DNA of 50,014 bases from an uncultured Desulfuromonadales bacterium (GCA_945787465.1 CALZIZ010000027.1:22352-72365); one strand, 5' to 3'; counted from the first letter of the stretch, positions 24,559 through 32,834 are shown. The notes: a model not told the origin generated them from the letters alone. Numbers and translations are program-made.

Positions 24559-25659
24559 TCAATTGTCGACTTTTACAAACGGGGGCTTGACGATTTCGGC
24601 TTTGACCTTTCGCGAACGGATACCGATGAGCAGTTCGGTGCCCAGAGCGGCATGGTCAGCGTCGACAAGGGCCAGACCAATACCAACTCTCAGCGAGGGC
24701 GACATGGTTCCGCTGGTCACAACACCGACCTGCCGGTCGCCGGCGAAGACGGGATACTCGGCACGAGGCACCCCGGCTTCGGTCAGCGAGAAGGCGACCA
24801 GACGGCGGGGCACCCCCTGCTGGCGCATTTTAACCAGGGCTTCCTTGCCGATAAAGCTCGGCTTGTCGAGCTTGGTTATCCAGCCCAGGCCAGCTTCGAG
24901 GGGGCTGATTTCGGGACTGAGCTCATGACCGTAGAGGGCGTATTTCATCTCCAGGCGCAGGGTGTCCCGGGCGCCAAGGCCGACCGGTTCGAGGCCATCC
25001 GCGGCCCCAGCCTCGAGCAGCGAAGTCCAAAGCTGTTCAGCGAATTCCGGGGCAAAATACAGCTCGAACCCTCCAGAGCCGGTATAGCCTGTGCGAGAGA
25101 TAATGACCGGCACACCGGCCACCAGGCCCTCGTAAAAGTGATAAAAGGCGATCCGGGACAGGTCGGTATCGGTCAACCGGGCCAGAATACCATCGGCAGC
25201 CGGGCCCTGCAGGGCAAGCTGGGCAAACTGGTCGCTGACATTGTGCAAGGTCACATCGGCAAAGTCACCCTCCTCGAGAACCTCTTCCATCCAGGCGAAG
25301 TCCTTTTCGATGTTGGCGGCATTGACGCAGAACATGTAATGCTCTGCATCGAAGCGGTAGAGGGTGACATCATCGACGACGCCGCCGTGGGGATAGCACA
25401 TGGCACTGTACTGCACCTGTCCGTTGCTGAGCCGAGAGGCGTCATTCACGGTCAGCTCCTGGATGAGGGCCAGGGCGCCCTTGCCCTTGACTTCGATTTC
25501 CCCCATGTGGGAGACATCAAAAAGCCCGGCGGCATTGCGCACGGCAAGATGCTCATCGATAACCCCCCGGTATTGAACCGGCATATCCCAGCCGCCGAAT
25601 TCGACCATGCGGGCCCCGAGCTTTCTGTGGGCAGCATTAAGCGGGGTCTGTTTCAGCAT
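24559..25659 (-). CDS. gcvT: Aminomethyltransferase (glycine cleavage T protein)
   Basis: 366 residues; SD GAGGAGGAG before ATG 25659. Transfers the methylene group from GcvH-bound aminomethyl-lipoate to tetrahydrofolate, releasing ammonia. Conserved segments: FGGWDMPVQYRGVIDEH, GLFDVSHMGEIEV (catalytic Asp region), ISRTGYTGSGGFELY, GLGARDTLRLEMKYALYGHE. The 5,10-methylene-THF made can be used by MetF/MetV or FolD, all in the same block. First of the four gcv genes. Confidence 0.97.
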   Translation of the reverse strand: MLKQTPLNAAHRKLGARMVEFGGWDMPVQYRGVIDEHLAVRNAAGLFDVSHMGEIEVKGKGALALIQELTVNDASRLSNGQVQYSAMCYPHGGVVDDVTLYRFDAEHYMFCVNAANIEKDFAWMEEVLEEGDFADVTLHNVSDQFAQLALQGPAADGILARLTDTDLSRIAFYHFYEGLVAGVPVIISRTGYTGSGGFELYFAPEFAEQLWTSLLEAGAADGLEPVGLGARDTLRLEMKYALYGHELSPEISPLEAGLGWITKLDKPSFIGKEALVKMRQQGVPRRLVAFSLTEAGVPRAEYPVFAGDRQVGVVTSGTMSPSLRVGIGLALVDADHAALGTELLIGIRSRKVKAEIVKPPFVKVDN

Positions 25660-25688
25660 GTCTCCTCCTCAAGTGAAAGGCCATTGTA

Positions 25689-25753
25689 AATTCTGAATTT
25701 TTAATTTTGAATTAAGGGCAATCCTAAAAACTAAAAACTCAGCACTCAGAACT
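25689..25753. repeat. Two adjacent period-7 repeat arrays
   Basis: Array 1 (25689-25716): AATTCTG, AATTTTT, AATTTTG, AATTAAG. Array 2 (25726-25753): AAAAACT, AAAAACT, CAGCACT, CAGAACT. Each has four 7-bp units. They fill the metF-gcvT intergenic gap, and array 2 touches the metF stop codon. Confidence 0.75.
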
Positions 25754-26606
25754 ATCCCAGAATTTCCGGGATCCGCTCCTCATGACCGAGGGTCATCAGG
25801 TGAACCCCCTGGCATAGCCGGCGGGCGTGCCCGACCATGTCCCGGGCAATGGCCACCCCTTCTGCCAGGGGGTCCGCAGCTGATTCGAGCCTGGCAATAA
25901 GCTCCTGCGGAACCCGTACGCCGGGGATATTTTCGTTTAAGAAACGGGCCATTTTGGGGCTTTTGAGCAAAAGCACGCCAAGCAGAACGGGGCGTCCGGC
26001 CTGCCGGGCCGCATCCATGAACTGCTCAAGCTTCAGGGGATTGAAAACAGCCTGGGTTTGAAAAAACCGCGCCTGAGCCTCGACCTTCTTGCTGAATTTC
26101 TGGAACATCAACTCGAACGGTTCCGCCTCAGGGGTGACTGCCGCCCCGGTAAAAAAACGGGGCAGGCCCCTCAGAGGCTTGCCGACCATATCCCGCCCCT
26201 CCCCCAACGCCCCCAAAACCTGGAGCAGTTGAACCGAGTCGAGGTCAAAAACAACCCTGGATCCGGGGTGGTCACCGAAGCGCACGTGGTCACCGGAGAG
26301 CACCAGAAGATTTTCGATTCCCAGGGCGGCAGCGCCCAGAAGGTCGGACTGAAGAGCCATGCGGTTGCGGTCGCGGCAGGTCAACTGGTAGATCGGCTCG
26401 ACCCCTTCACGCACCAACAGCGCCGCCATCGCCAGGGCACTCATGCGCATATTGGCCCCCTGATTGTCGGTGACGTTGACCGCGGTGACTCCAGTCAGGG
26501 CCTTTGCCTTTTGCAGTTCGCCGCAAGTCTCGACTCCTTTGGGAGGCGCGATTTCCGCAGTCACAACAAACTCTCCGGCAGCCAGTTTTTGTTCAAGCAA
26601 CGACAT
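25752..26606 (-). CDS. metF: Methylenetetrahydrofolate reductase
   Basis: 284 residues from ATG 26606 (a TTG at 26618 is possible; neither has a good SD). Flavoprotein TIM barrel reducing 5,10-methylene-THF to 5-methyl-THF. Motifs: VTAEIAPPKG, VNVTDNQGANMRMS, YQLTCRDRNRMALQSDLLGA, and LVLSGDHVRFGDHP. It is the short form lacking the eukaryotic regulatory domain, and it lies 26 bp after metV, with which it is expected to form the MetFV-type complex. Followed by gcvT. Confidence 0.93.
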   Translation of the reverse strand: MSLLEQKLAAGEFVVTAEIAPPKGVETCGELQKAKALTGVTAVNVTDNQGANMRMSALAMAALLVREGVEPIYQLTCRDRNRMALQSDLLGAAALGIENLLVLSGDHVRFGDHPGSRVVFDLDSVQLLQVLGALGEGRDMVGKPLRGLPRFFTGAAVTPEAEPFELMFQKFSKKVEAQARFFQTQAVFNPLKLEQFMDAARQAGRPVLLGVLLLKSPKMARFLNENIPGVRVPQELIARLESAADPLAEGVAIARDMVGHARRLCQGVHLMTLGHEERIPEILG

Positions 26607-26632
26607 CGGTAAACTCAATTCAAAATTGCCTG

Positions 26633-27274
26633 TTAAACTTTATGCCTGCCCGGCTTGCCGGTCTTGCTCCAGTTTTTGGGAGCCACGATACGGGAGAACA
26701 CCCCTTTGCGGTTCTGTTTTTTCAGGCGTTCGAAAATCAGGTGCCAAGCACAGTCGAGCTCACGGTTGGCTTCGCACTTGCCCTCCTCCATGCCGCCGCA
26801 GGGGCCGTTGAGCAGACCCTTGGCACAATTGGTCACCGGGCAGATGCTGGCCGTTTCGTTTAGAATGCATTCCCCGCACAAGGAACATTTTTCTTCATAC
26901 TGGCCGAAGCGCCGAACGTTACCGAGAAACAAGGAGTTCAGCCCCCCGACCACACGTTTGTCGGTGGCACTGGAAAGGGACTGGATGCCGGCGCCGCAGG
27001 CCAGCACCAGCAAGGCATCGGCCTCGTCGATCGCCGAGCGGTGCTGGCGCAGGTCGCGGGCGGCGCGCATGATATGGCAGGCCTCTTCGATCACCAGGCT
27101 TCCGCAGACCTGCTTGCCTTCGCCACCGAGCCACTCCTGCAGCTGAAAAACCTCATCCTCGCCGCCAGCCTTACAGGCGGTGGCGCAAGCGCCGCAACCG
27201 ACCAGAAACAACCGGTCCATGCCGTCGAGGAGCTCGAGCAACTCTTGTTTGGTTTTTTGTTCGCTTATAATCAT
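26633..27274 (-). CDS. metV: MetV-type zinc/iron-sulfur subunit of methylene-THF reductase
   Basis: 213 residues from ATG 27274. Cysteine-rich: VGCGACATACKAGGED near the N-terminus, CSLCGECILNETASICPV, then NCAKGLLNGPCGG and KCEANRELDCAW. This matches the methylene-THF reductase C-terminal zinc-binding family (MetV), which in acetogens partners MetF. No SD precedes the start; the leader contains four GAGCCAG repeats (read as CTGGCTC on the mRNA). Upstream gene of metF-gcv; a promoter candidate lies at 27318-27346. Confidence 0.9.
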   Translation of the reverse strand: MIISEQKTKQELLELLDGMDRLFLVGCGACATACKAGGEDEVFQLQEWLGGEGKQVCGSLVIEEACHIMRAARDLRQHRSAIDEADALLVLACGAGIQSLSSATDKRVVGGLNSLFLGNVRRFGQYEEKCSLCGECILNETASICPVTNCAKGLLNGPCGGMEEGKCEANRELDCAWHLIFERLKKQNRKGVFSRIVAPKNWSKTGKPGRHKV

Positions 27275-27285
27275 AATGAAATCGT

Positions 27286-27313
27286 GAGCCAGGAGCCAGG
27301 AGCCAGGAGCCAG
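27286..27313. repeat. Four perfect GAGCCAG repeats in the metV leader
   Basis: GAGCCAG four times without change, starting 12 bp upstream of the metV ATG and ending just below the -10 of the metV promoter candidate. On the mRNA strand this is a CTGGCTC array, which contains anti-SD-like CTCC steps where the ribosome should land. Confidence 0.9.
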
Positions 27314-27317
27314 AGAA

Positions 27318-27346
27318 AGTATAAACAAGGTCCGGCGGTTTGAAAA
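27318..27346 (-). promoter_or_regulatory. Candidate promoter for the metV-metF-gcv block
   Basis: Minus strand: TTTTCA (27346-27341), 17-bp spacer, TATACT (27323-27318). The -10 is good and the -35 weak. It lies between the folD terminator and the repeats. Confidence 0.5.
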
Positions 27347-27350
27347 GCAA

Positions 27351-27384
27351 CGCCCGAAGCAGAATTGCTGCTTCGGGCGTTTTT
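27351..27384. terminator. Hairpin terminator downstream of folD
   Basis: CGCCCGAAGCAG, loop aattg, CTGCTTCGGGCG then five T on the plus strand. On the minus strand (folD) the stem is followed by TTGCTTTTC, a weaker U-tract. Confidence 0.75.
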
Positions 27385-27396
27385 ATCGTCGACTTC

Positions 27397-28251
27397 TTAC
27401 TGGGCAGATGCGCGCCGCTTGGCGCTTTCGACCGTGTTGTAAAGCAGCATGGTGATGGTCATGGGCCCGACTCCACCCGGAACCGGGGTGATGGCGCTGG
27501 CCCGCTCCTTTGCAGAGGCGAACTCCACGTCGCCGACCAGCTTCTTCTCTCCGACCCGGTTTACCCCGACGTCGATCACCACCGCGCCTTCCTTGATCCA
27601 GTCGCCTTTGATCATTTCGGGGCGCCCGACGGCGGCAATGACCACATCGGCACGCCGAACCTGCTCGGGAAGATCTTTGGTGCGGGAGTGACAAATCGTC
27701 ACCGTGGCATGCTTGGCCAGGCACATCAGGGCCACGGGCTTGCCGACAATGTTGGAGCGGCCGACGATCACGACTTCCTTGCCGGTCAAATCGACGCCGG
27801 AAACCTCAAGCATCTTCATCACCCCGTAGGGAGTGCAGGGCTGGAACAGGGGGCTTCCGGTAGCCAGGCGACCGACGTTGTAGGGATGAAACCCGTCGAC
27901 GTCCTTATTTGGCGATATCGCCTCGAGCACCTTGTTTTCGTCAATATGCCCGGGCAGGGGCAACTGGACCAGAATTCCGTCGATCCGCTGATCCTGGTTT
28001 AATTCGTCGATCAACGCCAGCAACTGAGCTTCGGTGGTCTCTGCCGGCAGTTTGTGCTCATCGGAGAAAATCCCGGCCTGGGCACAAGCCTTCTCCTTCA
28101 TCGACACGTACACCCGGCTGGCCGGGTCCTCTCCGACCAGCACCACAGCCAGCCCCGGGGTGGTTCCCTGGGCCTTCAATTCAGCCGTGTCCGCTGCAAT
28201 TTTTTCCCGCAGCTGGGCTGCAATCGCTTTACCATCAATAATATTGTTCAC
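27397..28251 (-). CDS. folD: Methylene-THF dehydrogenase / methenyl-THF cyclohydrolase
   Basis: 284 residues. The start is a GTG at 28251, eight bases after GGGAGG; an earlier GTG (28260) sits inside the SD. Bifunctional enzyme interconverting methylene-, methenyl- and 10-formyl-THF. Motifs: substrate-binding Y51-x-x-x-K region [26 protein letters not shown], and the NADP loop [18 protein letters not shown], ending [11 protein letters not shown]. Same strand as metV and gcv genes but with its own promoter and terminator. Confidence 0.97.
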   Translation of the reverse strand: MNNIIDGKAIAAQLREKIAADTAELKAQGTTPGLAVVLVGEDPASRVYVSMKEKACAQAGIFSDEHKLPAETTEAQLLALIDELNQDQRIDGILVQLPLPGHIDENKVLEAISPNKDVDGFHPYNVGRLATGSPLFQPCTPYGVMKMLEVSGVDLTGKEVVIVGRSNIVGKPVALMCLAKHATVTICHSRTKDLPEQVRRADVVIAAVGRPEMIKGDWIKEGAVVIDVGVNRVGEKKLVGDVEFASAKERASAITPVPGGVGPMTITMLLYNTVESAKRRASAQ

Positions 28252-28319
28252 CGCTAACACCTCCCGTGATGTGAGCCCGAACCAGCAGAATCGAGGTGCC
28301 GACCCGGGGTTAAACCGAA

Positions 28320-28348
28320 ACTATACGCAAGGGGTATGAGATTGTAAA
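28320..28348 (-). promoter_or_regulatory. Sigma-70 promoter for folD
   Basis: Minus strand: TTTACA (28348-28343), 17-bp spacer, TATAGT (28325-28320), about 70 bp upstream of the GTG start. Confidence 0.7.
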
Positions 28349-28794
28349 GGGCAGATAAATGGTATACATAACTGTGCTGTTCGAGTGAATCTGACCAACC
28401 AGAACGAAATGATCGCCCCCCGATTTCACGGGTCAAGGCAAAGAGTCAAAATCACGGCTCCCCCAGGGCCAAAACCAGGCATTTTCCGACAACAGGCAAA
28501 AGTGTCAAAAATACGACGACCCTTATCCCGGCCAAGACTCATTGCAAACAGCCCCCTCCTCCGCAGCAAAAAACCAAAGCCCCCTCAAACCCAAGGGTTT
28601 TGTTGCATTTTTTCGGGCACTTGCAAACCCCAAAAGGTATCTGCAATCACGACCATCAACAAAAAAACAGCAGCAGAATGAACCTGGCATGTTCAATGCA
28701 TTTCTCAGTTTCAAACACTTAACAAACAACAAAAACAGATATTTAGAAAAAAATGACCACTGGATTAAAAGACGATATGAGAAAAGGATCTGCC
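28349..28794. other. Gene-free stretch between folD promoter and the diguanylate cyclase gene
   Basis: About 446 bp, purine-rich on the plus strand with many A-runs. No coding frame with an SD, no tRNA and no clear repeat. A short palindrome AACCCAAGGGTTTTGTT lies near 28590-28606. It presumably holds the promoter and leader of the diguanylate cyclase gene, but no convincing -35/-10 pair was found. Confidence 0.5.
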
Positions 28795-29784
28795 ATGACT
28801 GCAACCAGCCTCATTATTGGAGAATCGAAAGATCACTGCAGGGCTATTTCTGGAATTATCGAGTCGACCGGGATTTTCACCCAGACTCTCTGCAGCACCA
28901 ATGATGACCCGAAAGCCCTGGAGCGACTGCCCGGCTATCCCGTGGATATGATTTTTTACGGAGCCCGGCAATTTTCGAAGCAGGGATTTGACTGGCTAAG
29001 AAGACTGACCCAAAAATCCGAATGGATCGATGTCCCGGTCCTGGCATTTTCATCAGAGGAATGCGAAGAGAGCAGAATTCTCGGCCTGGAGGCCGGGGCC
29101 AATGATTGCCTGAGCTACAGGACCTCCCCCAAGGAAGCCGAACTGCGCATCCGCCGCTCCCTGGAGAACAAGAGGCGCCTGGAGCAGTTGCGTCAGGCCA
29201 ACGACCTGCTGTCCCGCCAGACGATGACTGACGACCTGACGGGATTATATAACCGACGCTTCTTCAACATGACACTAGACAAGGAGTCTGCTCGCTGCAC
29301 ACGCACCGGCGAGCCATTTTCACTGCTGATCCTTGACCTGGACCATTTCAAGCAGATCAACGACACCTTTGGACACCCGGCAGGGGACGCAGTCCTTCGA
29401 AAAGTGGCGGCCACCCTCCAGCAGAGTATTCGCAAGCCCGACACCGCCTGCCGCTACGGAGGCGAGGAATTCGCCCTGTTAATGCCCGGAGCCACGGCCG
29501 CAGCAGCCCACCGGGTGGCCGAGCGCGTCCGCTCCCGCATCTCGTCCCTGACCAGTGAAGCGCTCACGATTCCGAGGCCGGTTACGGTGAGCATCGGTAT
29601 CCGCTCGGTGAATCGAAATGAAACCCTCAGCCCCTCACAGATCATCGCCGAAGCCGACGCGGCCCTGTACACCGCCAAGCACAACGGACGCAACAGGGTC
29701 GAACTCCACCCCCGAAAGGAAAGTTTTTTCGCCAGACCGGTTCTTGCCGGCGGCTTTGCCCCTCCCTTTGCCCAGGCCCTCTGA
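28795..29784 (+). CDS. Diguanylate cyclase with degenerate receiver-like domain
   Basis: 329 residues from ATG 28795 (AAAAGGAT upstream; ATGs at 28753 and 28777 have no SD). Residues 1-120 have a receiver-like fold (TSLIIGESKDH, VPVLAFSSEE, LEAGANDCLSYRTSPKEAEL), but the strand-3 phosphoacceptor position reads VDMIFYGARQF without the expected Asp. A helical linker leads to a GGDEF domain: DDLTGLYNRRFF, ILDLDHFKQINDTFGHPAGD and the active-site GGEEF (222-226). The product-inhibition I-site RKPD (213-216) lies five residues before it. It should make c-di-GMP from two GTP; the input signal is probably not phosphorylation. Confidence 0.93.
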   Translation: MTATSLIIGESKDHCRAISGIIESTGIFTQTLCSTNDDPKALERLPGYPVDMIFYGARQFSKQGFDWLRRLTQKSEWIDVPVLAFSSEECEESRILGLEAGANDCLSYRTSPKEAELRIRRSLENKRRLEQLRQANDLLSRQTMTDDLTGLYNRRFFNMTLDKESARCTRTGEPFSLLILDLDHFKQINDTFGHPAGDAVLRKVAATLQQSIRKPDTACRYGGEEFALLMPGATAAAAHRVAERVRSRISSLTSEALTIPRPVTVSIGIRSVNRNETLSPSQIIAEADAALYTAKHNGRNRVELHPRKESFFARPVLAGGFAPPFAQAL

Positions 29785-29804
29785 TACATCATCAACAAAG
29801 AGCA

Positions 29805-29842
29805 AAAAAAAATCCCCGGTCCAGAGAACCGGGGAATTTTTT
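29805..29842. terminator. Bidirectional intrinsic terminator
   Basis: AAAAATCCCCGGT, loop, ACCGGGGAATTTTTT. Shared by the cyclase gene (plus) and fmdB-like gene (minus, whose stop overlaps it). Confidence 0.9.
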
Positions 29843-30101
29843 ATTCGTTGACAGCCTTCGGACAGCCACCACAGCCTCCCGTGGCACCCGCCGAAGGACA
29901 GGCGGCAGGCTTTGCGGCCGCGCCACCGCCATAACCCTGCTGATACCATCCCCCCCCCTTAAGGGAAAAAGCCGTCTGAGAGATGATTTTTTTAACCGAC
30001 CCACTACACTCGCGGCATTCGGTCAAAGGCGCATCGGAAAACTTCTGGCGAGCCTCAAACACGACTCCGCATTCGTCACACTGATATTCGTAAACAGGCA
30101 T
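29841..30101 (-). CDS. FmdB-family zinc-ribbon protein
   Basis: 86 residues; SD GCGGAGG before ATG 30101. MPVYEYQCDECGVVFEARQ followed by ECRECSGSVKKII is the FmdB zinc ribbon (two CxxC pairs). The tail is glycine-rich and ends in GGCGGCPKAVNE with extra cysteines. The family is widespread and suggested to be regulatory, but no specific role is established. Monocistronic. Confidence 0.9.
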   Translation of the reverse strand: MPVYEYQCDECGVVFEARQKFSDAPLTECRECSGSVKKIISQTAFSLKGGGWYQQGYGGGAAAKPAACPSAGATGGCGGCPKAVNE

Positions 30102-30398
30102 ATTGCAAACCTCCGCTGGAAATTTTTGTCGGTAATTTAATAACGGAACAACCTCTTGTCAAGAAACGACCGCCCAGCCAATCCAGCTCTGACCCCAGCG
30201 CTCAGTTTCCCTCTGAAGTTCGCATGATACCAAATCTTTTCGATTAAAATCAACCTGCCAGAAAATCTTGCCTTACCCGCAACTGCGCAGAAGGGGCAAA
30301 CTATGCTATATTGTTAAAGTTACTCTAAATTCAACCATCAACCACCTGCGCCTTGCCGCATTAAATCTGCGAGGAAGCCAAACCCAGCGGGGGATCAC

Positions 30399-31022
30399 AT
30401 GGAACAACTCGATCACATCACCAGCATTATCGCCCTGACCATGGGAGTCGCCTGGGCCAGCGGCATCAACCTCTACGCCGCCATTCTGGTTCTGGGTCTG
30501 CTGGGCACCACCGGGCACATGACCCTCCCTCCCGACCTGGAGATCCTCATGGACCCCCTGGTCCTGCTGGTGGCAGGGGCGATGTACATGGTGGAGTTTG
30601 TCACAGATAAAATCCCCGGCGTCGATACCGGCTGGGACAGCCTGCAGACCTTCATCCGAATCCCGGCAGGCGCTTTACTGGCTGCCGGGGCGGTGGGTGA
30701 TGTCTCTCCCGCCCTCACCTTAGCTGCGGCCCTCGGAGGCGGCGGACTTGCTGCAGCGACTCACGCAACCAAGGCCGGGGGACGGGTCATCATCAACACC
30801 TCCCCCGAACCGGTCAGCAACTGGGTCACCTCGCTGGCCGAGGACGTCTCGGTGGTCGGCGGCCTGCTTCTGGCCCTCAACTACCCGTGGGTCTTCCTCG
30901 CCCTGCTGATTGTCTTTATTGTCTTTATGATCTGGCTGTTACCGAGAATATGGTCCGGGATCAAAAAGATTTTTGGCTTTTTAGGCCGACTGTTTCGCGA
31001 CGATAGGTCCCTACCCCAATAA
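30399..31022 (+). CDS. DUF4126 integral membrane protein
   Basis: 207 residues. N-terminal GVAWASGINLYAAILVLGLL and VEFVTDKIPGVDTGWDSLQT are the DUF4126 signature; about five hydrophobic segments follow, ending with a basic cytoplasmic tail. Function unknown. Monocistronic. The 297-bp gap before it contains a TATATT-like -10 around 30310 but no clear -35. Confidence 0.85.
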   Translation: MEQLDHITSIIALTMGVAWASGINLYAAILVLGLLGTTGHMTLPPDLEILMDPLVLLVAGAMYMVEFVTDKIPGVDTGWDSLQTFIRIPAGALLAAGAVGDVSPALTLAAALGGGGLAAATHATKAGGRVIINTSPEPVSNWVTSLAEDVSVVGGLLLALNYPWVFLALLIVFIVFMIWLLPRIWSGIKKIFGFLGRLFRDDRSLPQ

Positions 31023-31073
31023 ACCGGCCCATTGCATCCTGCGCTGACAAACGGTGCGCAAAACATAAAATAG

Positions 31074-31187
31074 GGTTAAACGCCAACGTTCCCACCTCGG
31101 AAAACATGGCCGAAATTGGCCCCAGCACCTGATTATCGGGTGTGCCTGGTTGAGGCTACCTGCTGGGTGCGACAAAGCCGTTTAACC
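31074..31187 (+). ncRNA. Candidate structured leader RNA upstream of a TRAP transporter remnant
   Basis: A closing stem GGTTAAACG (31074-31082) pairs perfectly with CGTTTAACC (31179-31187). Inside are a hairpin GTTCC/GGAAAAC near 31088, a hairpin GGCC-gaaatt-GGCC (about 31108-31122), and a perfect 7-bp stem CCCAGCA (31121-31127)/TGCTGGG (31161-31167) that itself encloses two hairpins, CCTGA...TCGGG and GCCT-ggttg-AGGC (31144-31156). The arrangement, a P1 stem closing a multi-branch junction just upstream of an SD, is riboswitch-like. It does not match a class I can name. 48 bp further on, 11 consecutive C (31220-31230) could pair with the SD GGAGGGG (31238-31244). Confidence 0.45.
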
Positions 31188-31247
31188 AAATGAAATGTTG
31201 CTGCTGTAGCGACATTGGTCCCCCCCCCCCGAAAAAAGGAGGGGCAA

Positions 31248-31914
31248 ATGGTAAAGAATAAGGTTTTACTGGTAACTATGATGGTCGCAGTGACTCAGCA
31301 GCCGTATCCGCCGTTTACGCCTACCTGATTGCGATTTTCGTCTACCGCGATATGGGCCCGCTCAAAGGTGTGCCATGGCGGGTCAACGAAAGCGATTCGA
31401 CTGCCAAGACACGCACAAGGTCTTCAGGGATGCCTCCAAGGTCTCCATCATGCTCCTGTTCATCATCGGCAATGCCATGCTCTTTGCCCATGTGCTGACC
31501 ACCGAGCGTATTCCTCACCATATTGCCGAGATCATCGTCGGTTGGGGATTGCCCGCATGGGGGTTCCTGGTCGTTGTCAATATCCTGCTGCTGATCGCAG
31601 GAAACTTCATGGAACCTTCGGCCATTCTGCTGATCATGGCTCCGATCCTCTTTCCCATCGCTGTCCAACTGGGGATCGACCCGATCCACCTCGGGGTCAT
31701 CATGGTCGTCAACATGGAGATCGGGATGATCACCCCACCGGTCGGCCTCAACCTGTTCGTCACAGCCGGCATCACGGGAGAGAATATAACCTGGGTGCTG
31801 CGTGCCGCGTTGCCCTGGCTGCTGATCCTGCTGGTCTTCCTGATTCTGATCACCTATATCCCGCAGATCTCACTCTTCCTGCCCGAATATATCGATCACC
31901 TCAAGGGATATTGA
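31248..31914 (+). pseudogene. TRAP transporter deletion scar: dctP start fused to dctM end
   Basis: ATG 31248 has a strong SD (AAGGAGGGG) and begins MVKNKVLLVTMMVAVT, which looks like the signal peptide of a TRAP solute-binding protein. It then leaves frame and stops at 31326. From about 31292 another frame reads DSAAVSAVYAYLIAIFVYRD, an internal DctM (large permease) segment. A third frame (31375-31914) carries KVFRDASKVSIMLLFIIGNA through EIGMITPPVGLNLFVTAGI to the normal DctM C-terminus. The rest of dctP, all of dctQ and most of dctM are missing. So a TRAP operon appears to have lost several kilobases and then gained a frameshift. Not expected to make a functional transporter. Confidence 0.8.
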
Positions 31915-31931
31915 CCGGAACAACCACAAAA

Positions 31932-31964
31932 CAGCAGAGGGGAGGCATGGCCTCCCCTCTGCTG
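31932..31964. terminator. Perfect 15-bp hairpin after the TRAP remnant
   Basis: CAGCAGAGGGGAGGC, loop atg, GCCTCCCCTCTGCTG. No U-tract follows; probably the old dct operon's terminator. Confidence 0.6.
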
Positions 31965-32027
31965 TGTTCACAGCCATATCAGTGTCCTGGATTGTTTTTG
32001 CCACCCACTCGCTTCGCTCACTCGAGA

Positions 32028-32099
32028 CTCAGAGGCACAGAGAAAGCCCTGTTTTTGGCAAATTGGCTGGTAAAAACTCTGTGTCTCTGTGCCTCTGAG
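32028..32099. repeat. Inverted repeat with 16-bp arms
   Basis: CTCAGAGGCACAGAGA (32028-32043) and its exact reverse complement (32084-32099) flank a 40-bp spacer. The right arm is also an 8-bp repeat (ACTCTGTG, TCTCTGTG, CCTCTGAG). It lies in the 329-bp gene-free stretch 31915-32243, which holds nothing else recognisable beyond the dct hairpin. Confidence 0.7.
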
Positions 32100-32243
32100 G
32101 CAAAGTTTTTTTGCCCTTGGGGGCGAAACGGAGCGATAGAAAAATTCTTACAGGACAATCCTGAGTCAGAATCAACTTTATTGTAAACTATCTTCAAGAC
32201 TTGACGATTAAAGAAACTCTGAAGTCTTCACGGGGAGGAAATC

Positions 32244-32732
32244 ATGCTGCCGAATTACAAAAACATCCTGATCACAACCGACCTGACTCCGAACTCCGAG
32301 CATGCCTTCAAACACGCCGTGATCCTTGCCAGACAGTCAAAGGCAAAAATCCACCTGCTGCACATAGTCCCTGAAATCGACGCAGGCTTTCGCAGCTACG
32401 TCGCCTCAGTCATGGGCGAAGGCACCCTGGAAAAGTTCGAATCGCAGCATGAGGAAGAGGCACGCGCGGAAATCAAACAGGAGCTGGAAACTTTTGCCCG
32501 CGAGGAACTGGCGGATCATCCCGAGGACTTCAAGAATCTCGCCAACATCGAAGTGCTCCACGGCCACCCGGTCTCCGAAATCCTGGAGGCAGCGGATCGC
32601 CTCGAGGCCGATGTCATCGTCATGGGCACCCACGGCAAGGGCGCCATTGCGCACACCTTTTTGGGCAGCGTGGCAGAGAAGGTTCTGCGCAGGTCCCGGC
32701 GACCGGTGTTCGTGGTTCCGCTGCCTGACTGA
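32244..32732 (+). CDS. Universal stress protein (UspA family)
   Basis: 162 residues; SD GGGGAGG before ATG 32244. N-terminal YKNILITTDLTPNSEHAFKH is the Usp start. The ATP-binding signature is complete, GTHGKGAIAHTFLGSVAEKV (G-x2-G-x9-G-S), so it belongs to the nucleotide-binding UspFG/MJ0577-like group. Cytoplasmic, usually induced by growth arrest or energy stress. It lies between the TRAP remnant and a TAXI binding-protein gene; UspA genes often sit in TRAP operons, which fits its position. Confidence 0.93.
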   Translation: MLPNYKNILITTDLTPNSEHAFKHAVILARQSKAKIHLLHIVPEIDAGFRSYVASVMGEGTLEKFESQHEEEARAEIKQELETFAREELADHPEDFKNLANIEVLHGHPVSEILEAADRLEADVIVMGTHGKGAIAHTFLGSVAEKVLRRSRRPVFVVPLPD

Positions 32733-32834
32733 ACCTCACCAGACCACCACGCTGCGGCCCCAGGCGGGCGGACTCGGGGCATTCGCTCTCCGCCGGAACC
32801 CGTTCGGCCCGTTGCACTGAAATCCATTTGGGTG

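Noticed and set aside
24085-25689. 534-codon plus-strand ORF opposite gcvT and gcvH
   Set aside because: Antisense shadow of high-GC genes whose family motifs are complete on the minus strand.
28251-28320. Tetrahydrofolate riboswitch in the folD leader
   Set aside because: The leader is only about 60 nt and shows no matching stem pattern.
31074-31187. Cyclic di-GMP (GEMM-I) riboswitch
   Set aside because: The leader contains GCGACAAAGCC but lacks the GEMM core and tetraloop-receptor elements as I know them, so no class was assigned.
31329-32186. 285-codon plus-strand ORF starting MRFSSTAIW
   Set aside because: Out of frame with the DctM remnant, runs through a terminator hairpin and the 32028 inverted repeat, and has unnatural composition (many Arg, His, Pro).
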